Shown: piece after piece, positions 36,547-45,825 of the stretch
How the letters are laid out: each line of letters opens with the position of its first letter
How positions within the stretch are numbered: the first letter of the stretch is position 1
NCBI RefSeq assembly: GCF_022829545.1
Contig: NZ_JAKSYM010000321.1
Span: forward strand, 124,001-188,000
Direction of reading: 5' to 3'
DNA length: 64,000 nt
Source of the DNA: Methylobacterium sp. J-030
Lineage (GTDB): Bacteria > Pseudomonadota > Alphaproteobacteria > Rhizobiales > Beijerinckiaceae
Translations under genes and position numbers: made by a program
The notes under the pieces: model-generated
What the model saw: the letters and a program-made list of their open reading frames with translations, nothing else
Told to the model about the DNA's origin: nothing
Databases searched by the model: none

Positions 36547-37455
36547 ATGGCAAGGCTGTCCGTAGCTTTTCTGGTCCTGGCGCTGGCGGGCGCGACCCCG
36601 GCCCGCGCCGTCGAGGTGCTCACCGGTACGCTCAAGAGTGTCGCCGAACGCGGCGAGATCGTGCTCGGCTACCGGGAAAGCTCGGTGCCGTTCTCCTTCC
36701 TGGAGGGCAAGCGCCCGGACGGCACGCCCCGGGCGGTCGGCTACGCCCTCGACCTCTGCGGCGAGATCGCCGACGACGTCCAGGCGGCGATCGGCCGGCC
36801 GCTGAGGATCCGATACGCGCCCGTCACCGCCGAGACCCGGATCGAGGCGGTGGCCTCCGGCAAGATCGACCTCGAATGCGGCTCGACCACCGCCAATGCC
36901 GAGCGGCGCAAGCAGGTCGCCTTCTCGCCCGTGGACTACATCAGCGCCACGCAGCTCCTGGTGAAGCGGGGCGCGGGCATCACGTCCTACCGCGACCTCG
37001 GCGGCAAGATCGTGGTGGTCACCGCCGGCACCACCAACGAGAAGGCCGTGCGCGACCTGCTGACCCGCCTGAAGATCGACGCGCAGGTGGTGACCGCCCC
37101 CGACCACGCCGCCTCCTACGCGATGGTGAAGGCCGGCAAGGCCGACGCCTTCGCGACCGACGACGTGCTGCTCTACGGGCTCATCGCCACCGATGCCAAG
37201 GAGGGGCCCAGCTATACGGTGCTGCCCGACAAGCTGTCCTACGAGCCCTACGGCATCATGTTCCGCAAGGACGATCCGGAATTTGCCGGGATCGTGCAGC
37301 AGACCTTCACACGGCTCGCCGAGTCGCGGGCCCTGCGCTGGACCTACGAGCGCTGGTTCCTGAAGCGCCTGCCCAACGGCGAGCGCCTCGACATCCCGAT
37401 GTCGAACGACCTGCGGGTGAGTTTCCAGCTCATGGGGCTCGACGTCGGCGAGTAG
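36547..37455 (+). CDS. orphan amino-acid ABC transporter binding protein, GltI-like
   Basis: 302-residue paralogue of GltI: both share LTGTLK, a GYR-(E/D)-(A/S)-SVPFS block, DLECGSTT and EPYGIM followed by RKDD. The signal peptide (MARLSVAFLVLALAGATPARA) gives a clear start. There are no permease or ATPase genes beside it, so it may serve GltJKL at 25-27 kb, or another system. ATG at 36547; an upstream in-frame ATG at 36508 lacks a clear signal. Confidence 0.85.
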   Translation: MARLSVAFLVLALAGATPARAVEVLTGTLKSVAERGEIVLGYRESSVPFSFLEGKRPDGTPRAVGYALDLCGEIADDVQAAIGRPLRIRYAPVTAETRIEAVASGKIDLECGSTTANAERRKQVAFSPVDYISATQLLVKRGAGITSYRDLGGKIVVVTAGTTNEKAVRDLLTRLKIDAQVVTAPDHAASYAMVKAGKADAFATDDVLLYGLIATDAKEGPSYTVLPDKLSYEPYGIMFRKDDPEFAGIVQQTFTRLAESRALRWTYERWFLKRLPNGERLDIPMSNDLRVSFQLMGLDVGE

Positions 37456-37533
37456 GGGGCGCCTCGCTTTCGCCCAACCGGGGCGCGAGGAGGGGCGACT
37501 GGTCCCCTCCCGTCGCGAGCGCGCCTCCTGCCC

Positions 37534-38208
37534 ATGACGATCGTCGCGCATTGCCCGAACCTTCGCGCCGCAGGCTTCAGCGTCCTTCTCGCCTGTGCCG
37601 CTTCGGCCGCCTCCGCCCACCCCCATGTCTGGATCACCGCCAAGGTGCAGCTCGTCTACGACGGCGGCAAGCTCGCAGGCGTGCGCAACACCTGGAGCTT
37701 CGACCCCGAATACACGGCCTTCGTCACGCAAGGCCTCGACACCGACAAGGACGGAACGCTGAGCCCCGGCGAGCTTGCCGGGCTCGCGGCCGAGAACACC
37801 GCCGGCCTTGCCGAATTCGGCTACTTCACGAAGCTGAAGGTCGGCGGCAGGGAGCAGGCTTTTTCCGATCCGAAGGAGCCGGCAGCCCATATGGAGGACA
37901 AGGCCCTGGTCATGACCTTCCTGTTGCCGCTCAAGACGCCGGTCCAGCAGGGGCGGGGGGTCGCCGCTCTGGAGGTCTACGACCCGACCTATTTCGTCGC
38001 CTTCTCGTTCGCGGAGGGCCCTGAGGCTGCGACGCTGGCCGGCGCGCCGCAGGGCTGCGCCGCGACCGTCACCCGCCCGAAGACCGAACAGCCCAAGACC
38101 GCGGAGGCCGGGTCACCGGGCATGACCGAGGCGTTCTTCGAAGCCCTGACCGCCGCCTCCACCTACGGCGTGCAGTTCGCCAGCCGGGTTCTGGTCGCAT
38201 GTCCGTAG
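37534..38208 (+). CDS. DUF1007 family secreted protein
   Basis: 224 residues with a signal peptide (SVLLACAASAASAHPHVWIT), so the mature protein starts with the HPHVW motif, the DUF1007 hallmark and a likely metal-binding site. An EF-hand-like loop DTDKDGTLSPGEL lies at about residue 70. The gene overlaps the NicO transporter by 10 bases, which ties both to nickel or cobalt handling. Function is otherwise unknown. Confidence 0.85.
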   Translation: MTIVAHCPNLRAAGFSVLLACAASAASAHPHVWITAKVQLVYDGGKLAGVRNTWSFDPEYTAFVTQGLDTDKDGTLSPGELAGLAAENTAGLAEFGYFTKLKVGGREQAFSDPKEPAAHMEDKALVMTFLLPLKTPVQQGRGVAALEVYDPTYFVAFSFAEGPEAATLAGAPQGCAATVTRPKTEQPKTAEAGSPGMTEAFFEALTAASTYGVQFASRVLVACP

Positions 38209-39188
38209 GGATCGGTATCGCCGCCCCGGCGGGATCCGGGCGGCTCGGGTTGAGGCTCGGGCTCATGGCCCTCGCGGTCGCCGTGGCCGCCGTTCTGGCC
38301 GCCGGGCTCGCGTGGCTGGTGGCACCCAGCATCGCCGCGCCGCCACGCTCGCCCTTCGGTATCGGGTTTCGCGAAGCCGCGCCGGCGGCGACCGGTCTCG
38401 GCGGGATCATCCTGGCCCTGCAGGCGAGCTTTTCGCGCAGCCTCAATGCCGCGGTGAGCGCGCTCCGGGGCGGCGGGGACTGGCGCCCGCTGATCGGCCT
38501 CGCCACCGCGTACGGCGTGTTCCACGCTGCCGGACCGGGACATGGCAAGGCGGTGATCGCCGGCTACATTCTGGCGGGCGAGCGGGCGTTCCGGCGGGGC
38601 TGCGCGCTGAGCCTCTGCGCCGCCCTGCTCCAGGCCGGCGTGGCCGGCGCGATCGTGGCGATCGGCAGCCTGATCCTGAACGCCACCGCGGCGAGCATCA
38701 CCCGGGCCGGCACCCTGATCGAGACCGTCAGTTTCGCCCTGGTCGCCCTGATCGGTCTGGTGCTGACCTGGCGCAAGGCCGGGCGCCTCGTGCAGCTCGA
38801 CGCGACGTGCGGACCTGGCTGCAGCCACCTGCCCGGGCCACAGGCCCTCGAGACGATGGATACGTGGCGCGAGCGGGCCGGCGTGGTCCTGGCCGCCGGC
38901 TCGCGGCCCTGCGCGGGGGCGGTCCTGGTGCTGCTCTTCGCGGTGTCGCAGGGGGTGCCGGGGGCGGGCGTGCTGGCGGTGCTCGCCATGGCGCTCGGCA
39001 CGGCGCTGACCACCACGGCGCTCGCCGGCCTCGCGGTCTTCGCCAAGCGCGCGGCCCTGCGCCTCGCGGGCGGGCGCGGCCGGACCGGGCTGCTGGCGCT
39101 CGGCGGCCTCGAACTGATTGCCGCCGCCTTCGTGCTGGTGCTTGGGTGCGCGATGCTCTCCGGCCTCGCGCCGGGCCTGGCCGGGTAA
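38199..39188 (+). CDS. NicO/RcnA-like nickel/cobalt transporter
   Basis: 329-residue membrane protein of the NicO family (nickel/cobalt import or efflux). Motif FHAAGPGHGKAVIAGYIL is the family hallmark near residue 108. About six membrane segments. The His-rich loop of RcnA efflux pumps is not present; instead CGPGCSHLPGP is found. Start overlaps DUF1007. Direction of transport cannot be told. Confidence 0.88.
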   Translation: MSVGIGIAAPAGSGRLGLRLGLMALAVAVAAVLAAGLAWLVAPSIAAPPRSPFGIGFREAAPAATGLGGIILALQASFSRSLNAAVSALRGGGDWRPLIGLATAYGVFHAAGPGHGKAVIAGYILAGERAFRRGCALSLCAALLQAGVAGAIVAIGSLILNATAASITRAGTLIETVSFALVALIGLVLTWRKAGRLVQLDATCGPGCSHLPGPQALETMDTWRERAGVVLAAGSRPCAGAVLVLLFAVSQGVPGAGVLAVLAMALGTALTTTALAGLAVFAKRAALRLAGGRGRTGLLALGGLELIAAAFVLVLGCAMLSGLAPGLAG

Positions 39189-39261
39189 GCACATCGAAGC
39201 GGGGCCTCGCCAATCGGGCCGCGGCGTGCGACGCTGCGCGCCCGAGACGGAGGGCGCGCCG

Positions 39262-39978
39262 ATGCATCCCGACTTCGCGACGATCCTGAACTGGCGCCTG
39301 CTCGCCGGATCGCATCCCTTCCCGGGCCCCGACGGCGGGACCTGCATCAACGAGGCTGCGGCCGTGGCCGCGGGCCTGCCCTATCGGGCGATCCGCTCCA
39401 GCGCGGATTGCCCGCCCTGCTTCTCGCGGCCGATCGCCGCCTACGCCCTCGGGTTGAACGATGCCATGTCGGACGCGGTGCGATCACGGCTGATGGCCTT
39501 CGTGCTGCGCCTCTCCGGCAGCGCCGACAGCCCGGAGGTCGAGGCCGCCCGGACGCGCAGGCTGGCGATTGAGAGCGTGCGGCGCATCCTCGCGCCGCTT
39601 TGCGCGCTCGCCGGGATGGCGGAGGATGCCGAGGCCTGCGCCGGCGCGCCGGACTGGCCCACGGCGCTGGCGGCGGCGCGCTCGGCCGCGTGGCGGGGCG
39701 GGGCGCTCTCGCAGGCGGCATCCCGAGCCCGGCGCTGGCGCGAAGGCGCCCTGACCGCGGCCGTCTCCCGCACCGCCACGGCCGCGCAACGGGCCGGGGC
39801 GGACGCACGCTGCGCCGCAGAGGTCGCCGAGGGCGCCGCTCCCTTCGTGCCGGGCACGTGGATCGAGGCCTGCACGATCCTTGACGCGGCCCTCGCGATC
39901 GGCCGGCAGGCGCCCGACATCGCCGTCGTCGGCGCCCGCCAGCGCCTGGACGCGGTGCGGGCGCTGGTGTCGGCCTGA
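39262..39978 (+). CDS. hypothetical protein with conserved N-terminal block
   Basis: 238 residues, not assigned to a family. The first 80 residues (WRLLAGSHPFPGPDGGTCIN and RSSADCPPCFSRPIAAYALG) look highly conserved in style and I recall similar hypothetical proteins in Hyphomicrobiales. The rest is Ala/Arg-rich and helical. No signal peptide or membrane segment. The stop abuts the stop of the convergent phosphatase gene. Confidence 0.65.
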   Translation: MHPDFATILNWRLLAGSHPFPGPDGGTCINEAAAVAAGLPYRAIRSSADCPPCFSRPIAAYALGLNDAMSDAVRSRLMAFVLRLSGSADSPEVEAARTRRLAIESVRRILAPLCALAGMAEDAEACAGAPDWPTALAAARSAAWRGGALSQAASRARRWREGALTAAVSRTATAAQRAGADARCAAEVAEGAAPFVPGTWIEACTILDAALAIGRQAPDIAVVGARQRLDAVRALVSA

Positions 39979-40566
39979 TCAGGCTGCGGCCGGCGCGGCG
40001 TCGAGATCGAGCTCGACGAAGCCGCAATTCTCCAGGAACGTGCCGGTGAGGTGATAGAAGAACGTGCCGTGCCCGACGACCGCGATGGTGCGCTCGGGCC
40101 GCGCCCGCAACCACGCGCGAAACGCGGCGACCCGGGCGTCGAACAGGGGGCGCGGCTCCACCGGATAGCCGCCGACCTCGCAGCCCGGCTCCGCATGCCA
40201 CCAGATCTCGGGGATATGCCCGACATCGAGATGCGGGAACTCGGCCGCGAGCTCGGAGGCCGCCCGGCCGACATCGCAACTGCTCTCCTGGCATTCCCGA
40301 TGCAGCACCTCGACCAGCACGTGGGGCCGCCTCGGATGGTCGCCGAACAGGATCGCGGCGGTCTCGATCGCCCGGGTGAGCGGCGAGACCACCACGAGGT
40401 CGAACGGGATCGCGCGCAGCCGGTCCCGCGCGGCCCGGGCCTGGGCGTGCCCCGCCTCGGTCAGGCGCGCGTCGAGGAGACCGGGATCGCCGCCTCCGTG
40501 CGTGTGGGCGGCATTGAACGTGGATTGCCCATGGCGGATACAGATGATGCGGGTCTTGTCCGGCAT
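39979..40566 (-). CDS. histidine phosphatase-family protein
   Basis: 195 residues. The phosphohistidine motif IRHGQST (His about 12), the second-site Arg in SPLTRAIETA, and the C-terminal VGHGTF give the phosphoglycerate-mutase-like fold. Substrate unknown. Cytoplasmic. ATG start. It is followed by nothing on its strand before the plus-strand stop. Confidence 0.88.
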   Translation of the reverse strand: MPDKTRIICIRHGQSTFNAAHTHGGGDPGLLDARLTEAGHAQARAARDRLRAIPFDLVVVSPLTRAIETAAILFGDHPRRPHVLVEVLHRECQESSCDVGRAASELAAEFPHLDVGHIPEIWWHAEPGCEVGGYPVEPRPLFDARVAAFRAWLRARPERTIAVVGHGTFFYHLTGTFLENCGFVELDLDAAPAAA

Positions 40567-40610
40567 GGATCTCGGCTGCGGTGTCAGGACGGAGGGGTAG
40601 GCCGGAACGG

Positions 40611-41006
40611 TCAGGCGAAGCGGCCGCCGCGCTGGATGACCTCGATCTTGTAGCCGTCCGGATCCGTGGCGAAGAAGAACCGCGCCAGCACGTCCTCGCC
40701 GTGCTTGAGCGACTTCACGTCGGTCGCGCTGAAGCCTTCGCGCTCGTGCCGGGCGTGCTCGGCCTCGACGTCGTCGACCACGAAGGCGATGTGCCCGTAG
40801 CCGTCGCCGAGATCGTAGGGCTTGTCGCGGCCTTTGTTGACCGTGAGCTCCAGTTCGAACGGCGAGGTCGGGTCCCGCATGTAGATGAGAGTGAAATCCG
40901 GGAAGTCGAAGCGGCCGGAGACTTCGAGCCCGAAGGCCCGGGCGTAGTAGTCGCGTGCGCGCGCCTCATCGAGGACGCGGATCATGGCGTGGACGGGCTT
41001 GGACAT
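40611..41006 (-). CDS. gloA: lactoylglutathione lyase (glyoxalase I)
   Basis: Converts the methylglyoxal-glutathione hemithioacetal to S-lactoylglutathione. The four metal ligands of the VOC fold appear in order: His in VHAMIRV, Glu in LELTVN, His in YGHIAF and Glu in YKIEVI. 131 residues, normal for a bacterial Ni-type enzyme. It is 44 bases upstream of the phosphatase gene on the same strand. Confidence 0.9.
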   Translation of the reverse strand: MSKPVHAMIRVLDEARARDYYARAFGLEVSGRFDFPDFTLIYMRDPTSPFELELTVNKGRDKPYDLGDGYGHIAFVVDDVEAEHARHEREGFSATDVKSLKHGEDVLARFFFATDPDGYKIEVIQRGGRFA

Positions 41007-41432
41007 GTGCTCTCTGTTCCGTGACCACGCCGACGGCGTGCCGCCCTCCTATGTGGCATCCGCTCGCGCGCTGAAAAGGCCGGATGCGCGGCGGCCTCGC
41101 GGGCCGAAGCCGCCGCCTGGCCGCATCTGCGAACCCGAAACCTGAACCCGATATCCGCAAAGCCCCGATCATGGGGCCGAAATCTTGTATAGTACATTTC
41201 GACGTCTAAATTACTAAATATAACGCCTCCAGTCATGTTGATGGCGTTTCTGATTGATATCTAGCATAAACATTGATAATATCATGCCGTTCAGAATAGA
41301 CATGATCCGACATGGATTGACAAGTCGATCAATTAGCGTATTTTTTACATTTGACGACGATGGTCGCCGACGAAGGTCGAGGTAGAAGACCGTTCTTCTC
41401 CGGACGGCAATCTGACTTCGGGGGATGAAACC
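41007..41432. other. intergenic region upstream of the chemoreceptor gene
   Basis: 426 bases without a gene. From about 41170 to 41350 the sequence is much richer in A+T than the neighbours. It must hold the promoter of gloA (minus strand) and that of the chemoreceptor (plus strand). Confidence 0.6.
41317..41344 (+). promoter_or_regulatory. candidate sigma-70-type promoter for the chemoreceptor gene
   Basis: TTGACA, a 16-base spacer, then TATTTT, about 90 bases before the GTG start of the chemoreceptor gene. Seen by eye only; in alphaproteobacteria such matches are suggestive, not decisive. Confidence 0.4.
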
Positions 41433-43124
41433 GTGCTGCGCTTGTCCAACATCAAAGTTCTTCCCAAACTGGCAGCCATCGTTGCCCTGATCGGCTTGGT
41501 CGTCGGCGGCTGCGTCTGGTACGCACAGTCGCGCATGACGGCGATCGACGACGCCTACAGTAGCTTCATCGTCAACGAGACCGCGGCCGTCGCCGAGACC
41601 CGTCAGCTCAATCGCCTGGTCACGGAACTCAACTACTGGGTCTATCGCGTCATCGCGGAGACTGAACCGGCGCAGATGCGGGAAGCCAATACCGGCTTCG
41701 AATCGACGGTGCCCAAGGTGAAGGCCCTGTTGCCCAGCCTGCGTTCGCATGCGCCGACCTTCGCGGCGCGCATCGACGATCAGAGTGCCCGGGTGGAGCG
41801 CTACGTCCGAGACGTGAGCGAGGTGCGCCGGCTCGGCTCGGCCAACCAGAACGACCAGGCCATCGCCCTTATCCATTCGGCGATCGATCCGATCTTCGCG
41901 GCCCTGCTGGCCGACGGCGCCAAGCTCGCCGAAGACATCAGCAATTACACACAGAAGGCGTCGGACGACCTGACCGATCAGACGAACGCGACCCGGTACA
42001 ACCTGATGATCTTCAGCGCGCTGGGCATGTTGGTCGGCCTGGTAGCGGCTGTCCTCGTCGCCGTCATCGGCATCACGCGTCCGCTCAATCGTCTCGTGTC
42101 GGTCCTGCAGCGGATGGCGCAGGGCGAGATCGACGCAGATATCAAGGAGGCGGCACGCCGCGACGAGATCGGCACCGTGGGCAAGGCGGTCGAGGGCATC
42201 AAGGCGATGGTCGCCCGCAAGGCCTCCGAGGAGACCGAGATCAAACGCCGCGCCGACGAGGCTGCGGCGACCGAGCGCAAGCGCACCATGCTGGAGCTGG
42301 CGGACGGGTTCGAGCGGGCGGTGGGTGGGATCGTCGGGATGGTCTCGTCCTCGGCCACGGAGCTGCAGGTCACCGCCCAGAGCATGACGTCGAGCGCCAC
42401 CGAGACGGCCAGCCAGTCCACCACCGTGGCAGCGGCGGCCGAGCAGGCCTCCGCCAACGTCCAGACCGTGGCTGCGGCCGCCGAGGAGCTGGGCTCGTCC
42501 GTGCAGGAGATCGGCCGGCAGGTGCTCGGGTCGGCCAACCTCGCGCAGACGGCGGTCGGGGAGGCGGACGAGACCCAGCACCTCGTGCAGGCCCTGAGCC
42601 TTGCGGCGACCCGGATCGGCGACATGGTCGGGCTGATCTCGAACATCGCCGGTCAGACCAACCTGCTGGCGCTCAACGCTACGATTGAGGCCGCCCGCGC
42701 CGGAGAGGCGGGGCGGGGTTTCGCGGTGGTCGCCGCCGAGGTGAAGGAACTCGCCGCGCAGACCGCCAAGGCGACGGACGAGATCAGCCAGCAGATCGGC
42801 CAGATCCAGGGTGTGACCGGGCAGGCGGTCTCGGCGATCGACACGATCGCCGCGCGGATCCGCGAGATCAACGGAGTCGCCACCACGATCGCGGCCGCGG
42901 TCGAGCAGCAGGGCGCGGCGACCCAGGAGATCGTCCGCAACGTCGCCCAGGCGGCCACCGGGACGGATCAGGTGACGAGCAACATCGTCGGGGTGTCCCA
43001 GGCCTCGGAAACGACGGGCGCGGCCGCGACCCAGGTGCTCGGTGCCGCCGGCGAGCTGTCGCGCCAATCCGAGCAGCTCGGAGCGGAAGTCTCCCGCTTC
43101 CTGAGCACGATCCGGGCTGCCTGA
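41433..43124 (+). CDS. methyl-accepting chemotaxis protein
   Basis: 563-residue receptor in the inner membrane. TM1 is at about 12-30 ([18 protein letters not shown]), then a periplasmic helical sensor of about 155 residues, TM2 at about 190-212, a HAMP domain ([22 protein letters not shown]), and the cytoplasmic coiled coil with the signalling tip [20 protein letters not shown] near residue 400, which contacts CheA and CheW. The ligand is unknown. GTG start; no pentapeptide CheR-binding tail at the end. Flagellar genes lie 6 kb further on. Confidence 0.93.
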   Translation: MLRLSNIKVLPKLAAIVALIGLVVGGCVWYAQSRMTAIDDAYSSFIVNETAAVAETRQLNRLVTELNYWVYRVIAETEPAQMREANTGFESTVPKVKALLPSLRSHAPTFAARIDDQSARVERYVRDVSEVRRLGSANQNDQAIALIHSAIDPIFAALLADGAKLAEDISNYTQKASDDLTDQTNATRYNLMIFSALGMLVGLVAAVLVAVIGITRPLNRLVSVLQRMAQGEIDADIKEAARRDEIGTVGKAVEGIKAMVARKASEETEIKRRADEAAATERKRTMLELADGFERAVGGIVGMVSSSATELQVTAQSMTSSATETASQSTTVAAAAEQASANVQTVAAAAEELGSSVQEIGRQVLGSANLAQTAVGEADETQHLVQALSLAATRIGDMVGLISNIAGQTNLLALNATIEAARAGEAGRGFAVVAAEVKELAAQTAKATDEISQQIGQIQGVTGQAVSAIDTIAARIREINGVATTIAAAVEQQGAATQEIVRNVAQAATGTDQVTSNIVGVSQASETTGAAATQVLGAAGELSRQSEQLGAEVSRFLSTIRAA

Positions 43125-43127
43125 GGA

Positions 43128-44282
43128 TCAGGCGCCGATCCGCAGCACCTCGGTCCGGTCGCCGGCCTGCGCGAAGGCATCCGGGTCGGCGCCGGTCATC
43201 CAGACCTGGCCCGGCAGGGCTTCCAGGGCGTCGAACAGGCCGGCACGGCGGCGCGGATCGAGATGCGCCGCCACCTCGTCGAGGAGGATCACGGGGGCGA
43301 TGCCGCTCATGGCGCGCACGAGGCGCGCATGAGCCAGGACGAGGCCGATCAGCAGGGCCTTCTGCTCGCCGGTCGAGGCGGTGCCCGCCGGCACGTCCTT
43401 GGGGCCGTGGCGGACCACGAGGTCGCTGGTCTGCGGCCCGATCAGCGTGCGGCCCGCCGCCCGGTCCCGGTGGCGGCCGTTGCGCAGGGCGAGGCGGAAC
43501 CGGTCCTCCGCCTCGATCGCAGGCCAGACCGCGACGAGATCGTCGAGGTCGCCCTCCAGGCGGATCGAGGCCCAGGGGAACGGCTGGGCGTCGTCGCGGG
43601 TCTCGGCGATCAGCCGGTCGAGGCGCTCCGCGGTCTCCCGGCGGGCCAACGCCACGGCGACGCCGAGTTCGGCCACCTCCCGCTCCACCGCATCGAGCCA
43701 GCGGTCGTCGTCGGCCCTGTCCTCCAGCAGGCGGTTGCGCGAGCGCAGGGCCCGTTCCATCGCGGAGACCCGCGCCCCGTGGCCGGCATCCACCGCCAGC
43801 ACGAGGCGATCGAGGAACCGGCGCCGATCGCCCGCGGCGCCGCGGAACAGGCCGTCGAGGTCCGGCGTCAGCCACACCACCCGCAGGAACTCGCTGAACG
43901 CCACCGGGGAGGGGGCGGAGGCGCCGTCAATCCGGCAGAGCCGGCTCGTGCGCCCGTCCGGGCCCGGCGGCTCCAGGCCGGTGCCGAGCCGGTGCTCGGC
44001 GCCGTCCCGGTCGAGGGTGACGGACACGGCGAAGCCCCCCGGGCCGCCGGCACGCGCCATGGTGGCGAACTCGGCCCGGCGCAGGCCCCGGCCCGGCACG
44101 AACAGCGAGAGCGCTTCGAGCAGGTTCGTCTTGCCCGCCCCGTTTTCCCCGACCAGCGCCACGAACCGGGCCGCGGGGTTCAGTTCGAGGTCGGCATGGT
44201 TGCGGAAATCACGGGCGATCAGACGGGTGACGCGCAAATCTCGTCCTTCAGGCTCGATCCACGGATCGAGGTCAATGCTCAT
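43128..44282 (-). CDS. recF: DNA repair/recombination protein RecF
   Basis: Helps load RecA at single-strand gaps. The N-terminal Walker A GENGAGKTNLLEAL is near residue 45, and the SMC-like signature STGEQKALLIGLVLA with Walker B APVILLDEVAAHLD is near the end. 384 residues. It reads in the same direction as dnaN upstream, with 209 bases holding repeat copy D between them. Confidence 0.95.
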   Translation of the reverse strand: MSIDLDPWIEPEGRDLRVTRLIARDFRNHADLELNPAARFVALVGENGAGKTNLLEALSLFVPGRGLRRAEFATMARAGGPGGFAVSVTLDRDGAEHRLGTGLEPPGPDGRTSRLCRIDGASAPSPVAFSEFLRVVWLTPDLDGLFRGAAGDRRRFLDRLVLAVDAGHGARVSAMERALRSRNRLLEDRADDDRWLDAVEREVAELGVAVALARRETAERLDRLIAETRDDAQPFPWASIRLEGDLDDLVAVWPAIEAEDRFRLALRNGRHRDRAAGRTLIGPQTSDLVVRHGPKDVPAGTASTGEQKALLIGLVLAHARLVRAMSGIAPVILLDEVAAHLDPRRRAGLFDALEALPGQVWMTGADPDAFAQAGDRTEVLRIGA

Positions 44283-44350
44283 CGATCAATCCGCAGGATG
44301 GGAGCATCCGCGCTCAACCGCCTCTCTTCTTCCGCCATCCCATCCAATCA

Positions 44351-44464
44351 CCTCATCCTGAGGTGCCCGCGCCAGCAGGCCTCGAAGGAGGCCTCCAGAA
44401 CCAACTGCTTGAACGGGAGGCCTCCTTCGAGGCCTCCGCTTCGCTCCGGCACCTCAGGATGAGG
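44351..44464 (-). repeat. dispersed palindromic repeat, copy D (dnaN-recF gap)
   Basis: 114 bases, bounded by CCTCATCCTGAGG and CCTCAGGATGAGG. Left arm is type 2 (CCCGCGCCAGCAGGCCTCG) and right arm type 1 (GAGGCCTCCGCTTCGCTCC), so it has the same direction as copy B. It fills most of the gap between two co-directional genes. Confidence 0.9.
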
Positions 44465-44491
44465 GCGAGAGCGGGACGTCCCTTGACGAGC

Positions 44492-45613
44492 CTAGACCCG
44501 CATCGGCATCAGCACGTAGAGCGCCGGCGCGCCCTCGCGGTCCTGGATCAGCGTCGGGGAGCCCGGATCGGCCAGCCGGAACAGGGCGGTGTCACCTTCG
44601 AGCTGGGCCGTGATGTCGAGCAGGTAGCGGGCGTTGAAGCCGATATCGAGGTTGGCCGCCTCGTAATCGACGTCGAGCTCCTCGGTGGCGCTGCCCGAAT
44701 CCGGGTTGTTCACCGACAGGGCGAGGCGCCCTTCCGCGAGCCCGAGCTTCACGGCGCGCCCGCGCTCGGACGAGATCGTCGAGACCCGGTCCACCGCCTT
44801 GGCGAAGGCGTCGCGCTCGACGGTGAGCCGCTTGTCGTTGTTGGCCGGGATCACCCGCTGGTAATCCGGGAACGTGCCGTCGATCAGCTTCGAGATCAGC
44901 GTCAGCCCGCCCGCGAAGCGCAGGCGTATCTTGGCGGGCGACAGGTCGACCGCGACGGACTCGCCGCCGTCGTCGAGGAGCTTCTGGATCTCGGCCACCG
45001 CCTTGCGGGGTACGATCACGCCGGGCATGCCGACGCTGCCCTGGGGGGCGGGGATCTCGACCCGGGCGAGCCGGTGTCCATCGGTCGCCACCGCCCGCAT
45101 CACCGGGCCGGACTCGGTCTCCAGCGTGTGCAGGTAGATGCCGTTCAGATAGTAGCGCGTCTCCTCGGTGGAGATCGCGAACTGCGTCTTGTCGATCAGG
45201 CGCTTGAGATCGGCGGCCGCGATCTCGAACCCGTGGGGCATCTCGCCGGCGGCCAGATCCGGGAAGTCGCCCTCCGGCAGGGCGCCGAGCGCGAAGCGCG
45301 AACGGCCGGAGCGGATCGTCATCTGGCCGGATTCGCCGCCGGTCTCCAGCGAGACCTGCGCGCCGTCGGGGAGCTTCCGGACGATGTCGTAGATCACGTG
45401 GGCCGGCACCGTGGTGGCGCCGGCATCCGACACGTCCGCCGGGACGCTCTCGGTCACCTCGATGTCGAGGTCGGTCGCCCGCAGCTGGAGCCCGGACCCC
45501 TCCGCGCGCAGCAGCACGTTCGACAGGATCGGGATCGTGTTGCGGCGCTCGACGACCCGGTGCACGTGGCCGAGCGACCTGAGCAGGGCCGCGCGCTCGA
45601 CAGTGACTCTCAT
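44492..45613 (-). CDS. dnaN: DNA polymerase III beta subunit (sliding clamp)
   Basis: Ring-shaped clamp that keeps the replicative polymerase on DNA. The 373 residues show the typical start MRVTVERAALLRSLGHVHRVVERRNTIPILSNVLL and end YVLMPMRV. ATG start. dnaA, often next to dnaN, is not upstream here (an MFS gene is divergent), so the dnaA-dnaN pair is split in this genome. Confidence 0.97.
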   Translation of the reverse strand: MRVTVERAALLRSLGHVHRVVERRNTIPILSNVLLRAEGSGLQLRATDLDIEVTESVPADVSDAGATTVPAHVIYDIVRKLPDGAQVSLETGGESGQMTIRSGRSRFALGALPEGDFPDLAAGEMPHGFEIAAADLKRLIDKTQFAISTEETRYYLNGIYLHTLETESGPVMRAVATDGHRLARVEIPAPQGSVGMPGVIVPRKAVAEIQKLLDDGGESVAVDLSPAKIRLRFAGGLTLISKLIDGTFPDYQRVIPANNDKRLTVERDAFAKAVDRVSTISSERGRAVKLGLAEGRLALSVNNPDSGSATEELDVDYEAANLDIGFNARYLLDITAQLEGDTALFRLADPGSPTLIQDREGAPALYVLMPMRV

Positions 45614-45825
45614 CGCAATACTCGACTGGTAGGGACGGCGCGGCGGCCGGCGTCCCGCGCGGATTAGGGCCGATCAGCTTGGCGAAGGGGGCCGGCGAAC
45701 GCAAGGCCGGGGCTGGTGCATCGCACAGGCGACAGGCACCGGACGTGTTTTCGGGGTTCCCGCGCGCGCCGCACCGTGCGAAAGCGCCGCATCCCGTTTG
45801 CCGCCGATACAAACGCGCCGCCGCC

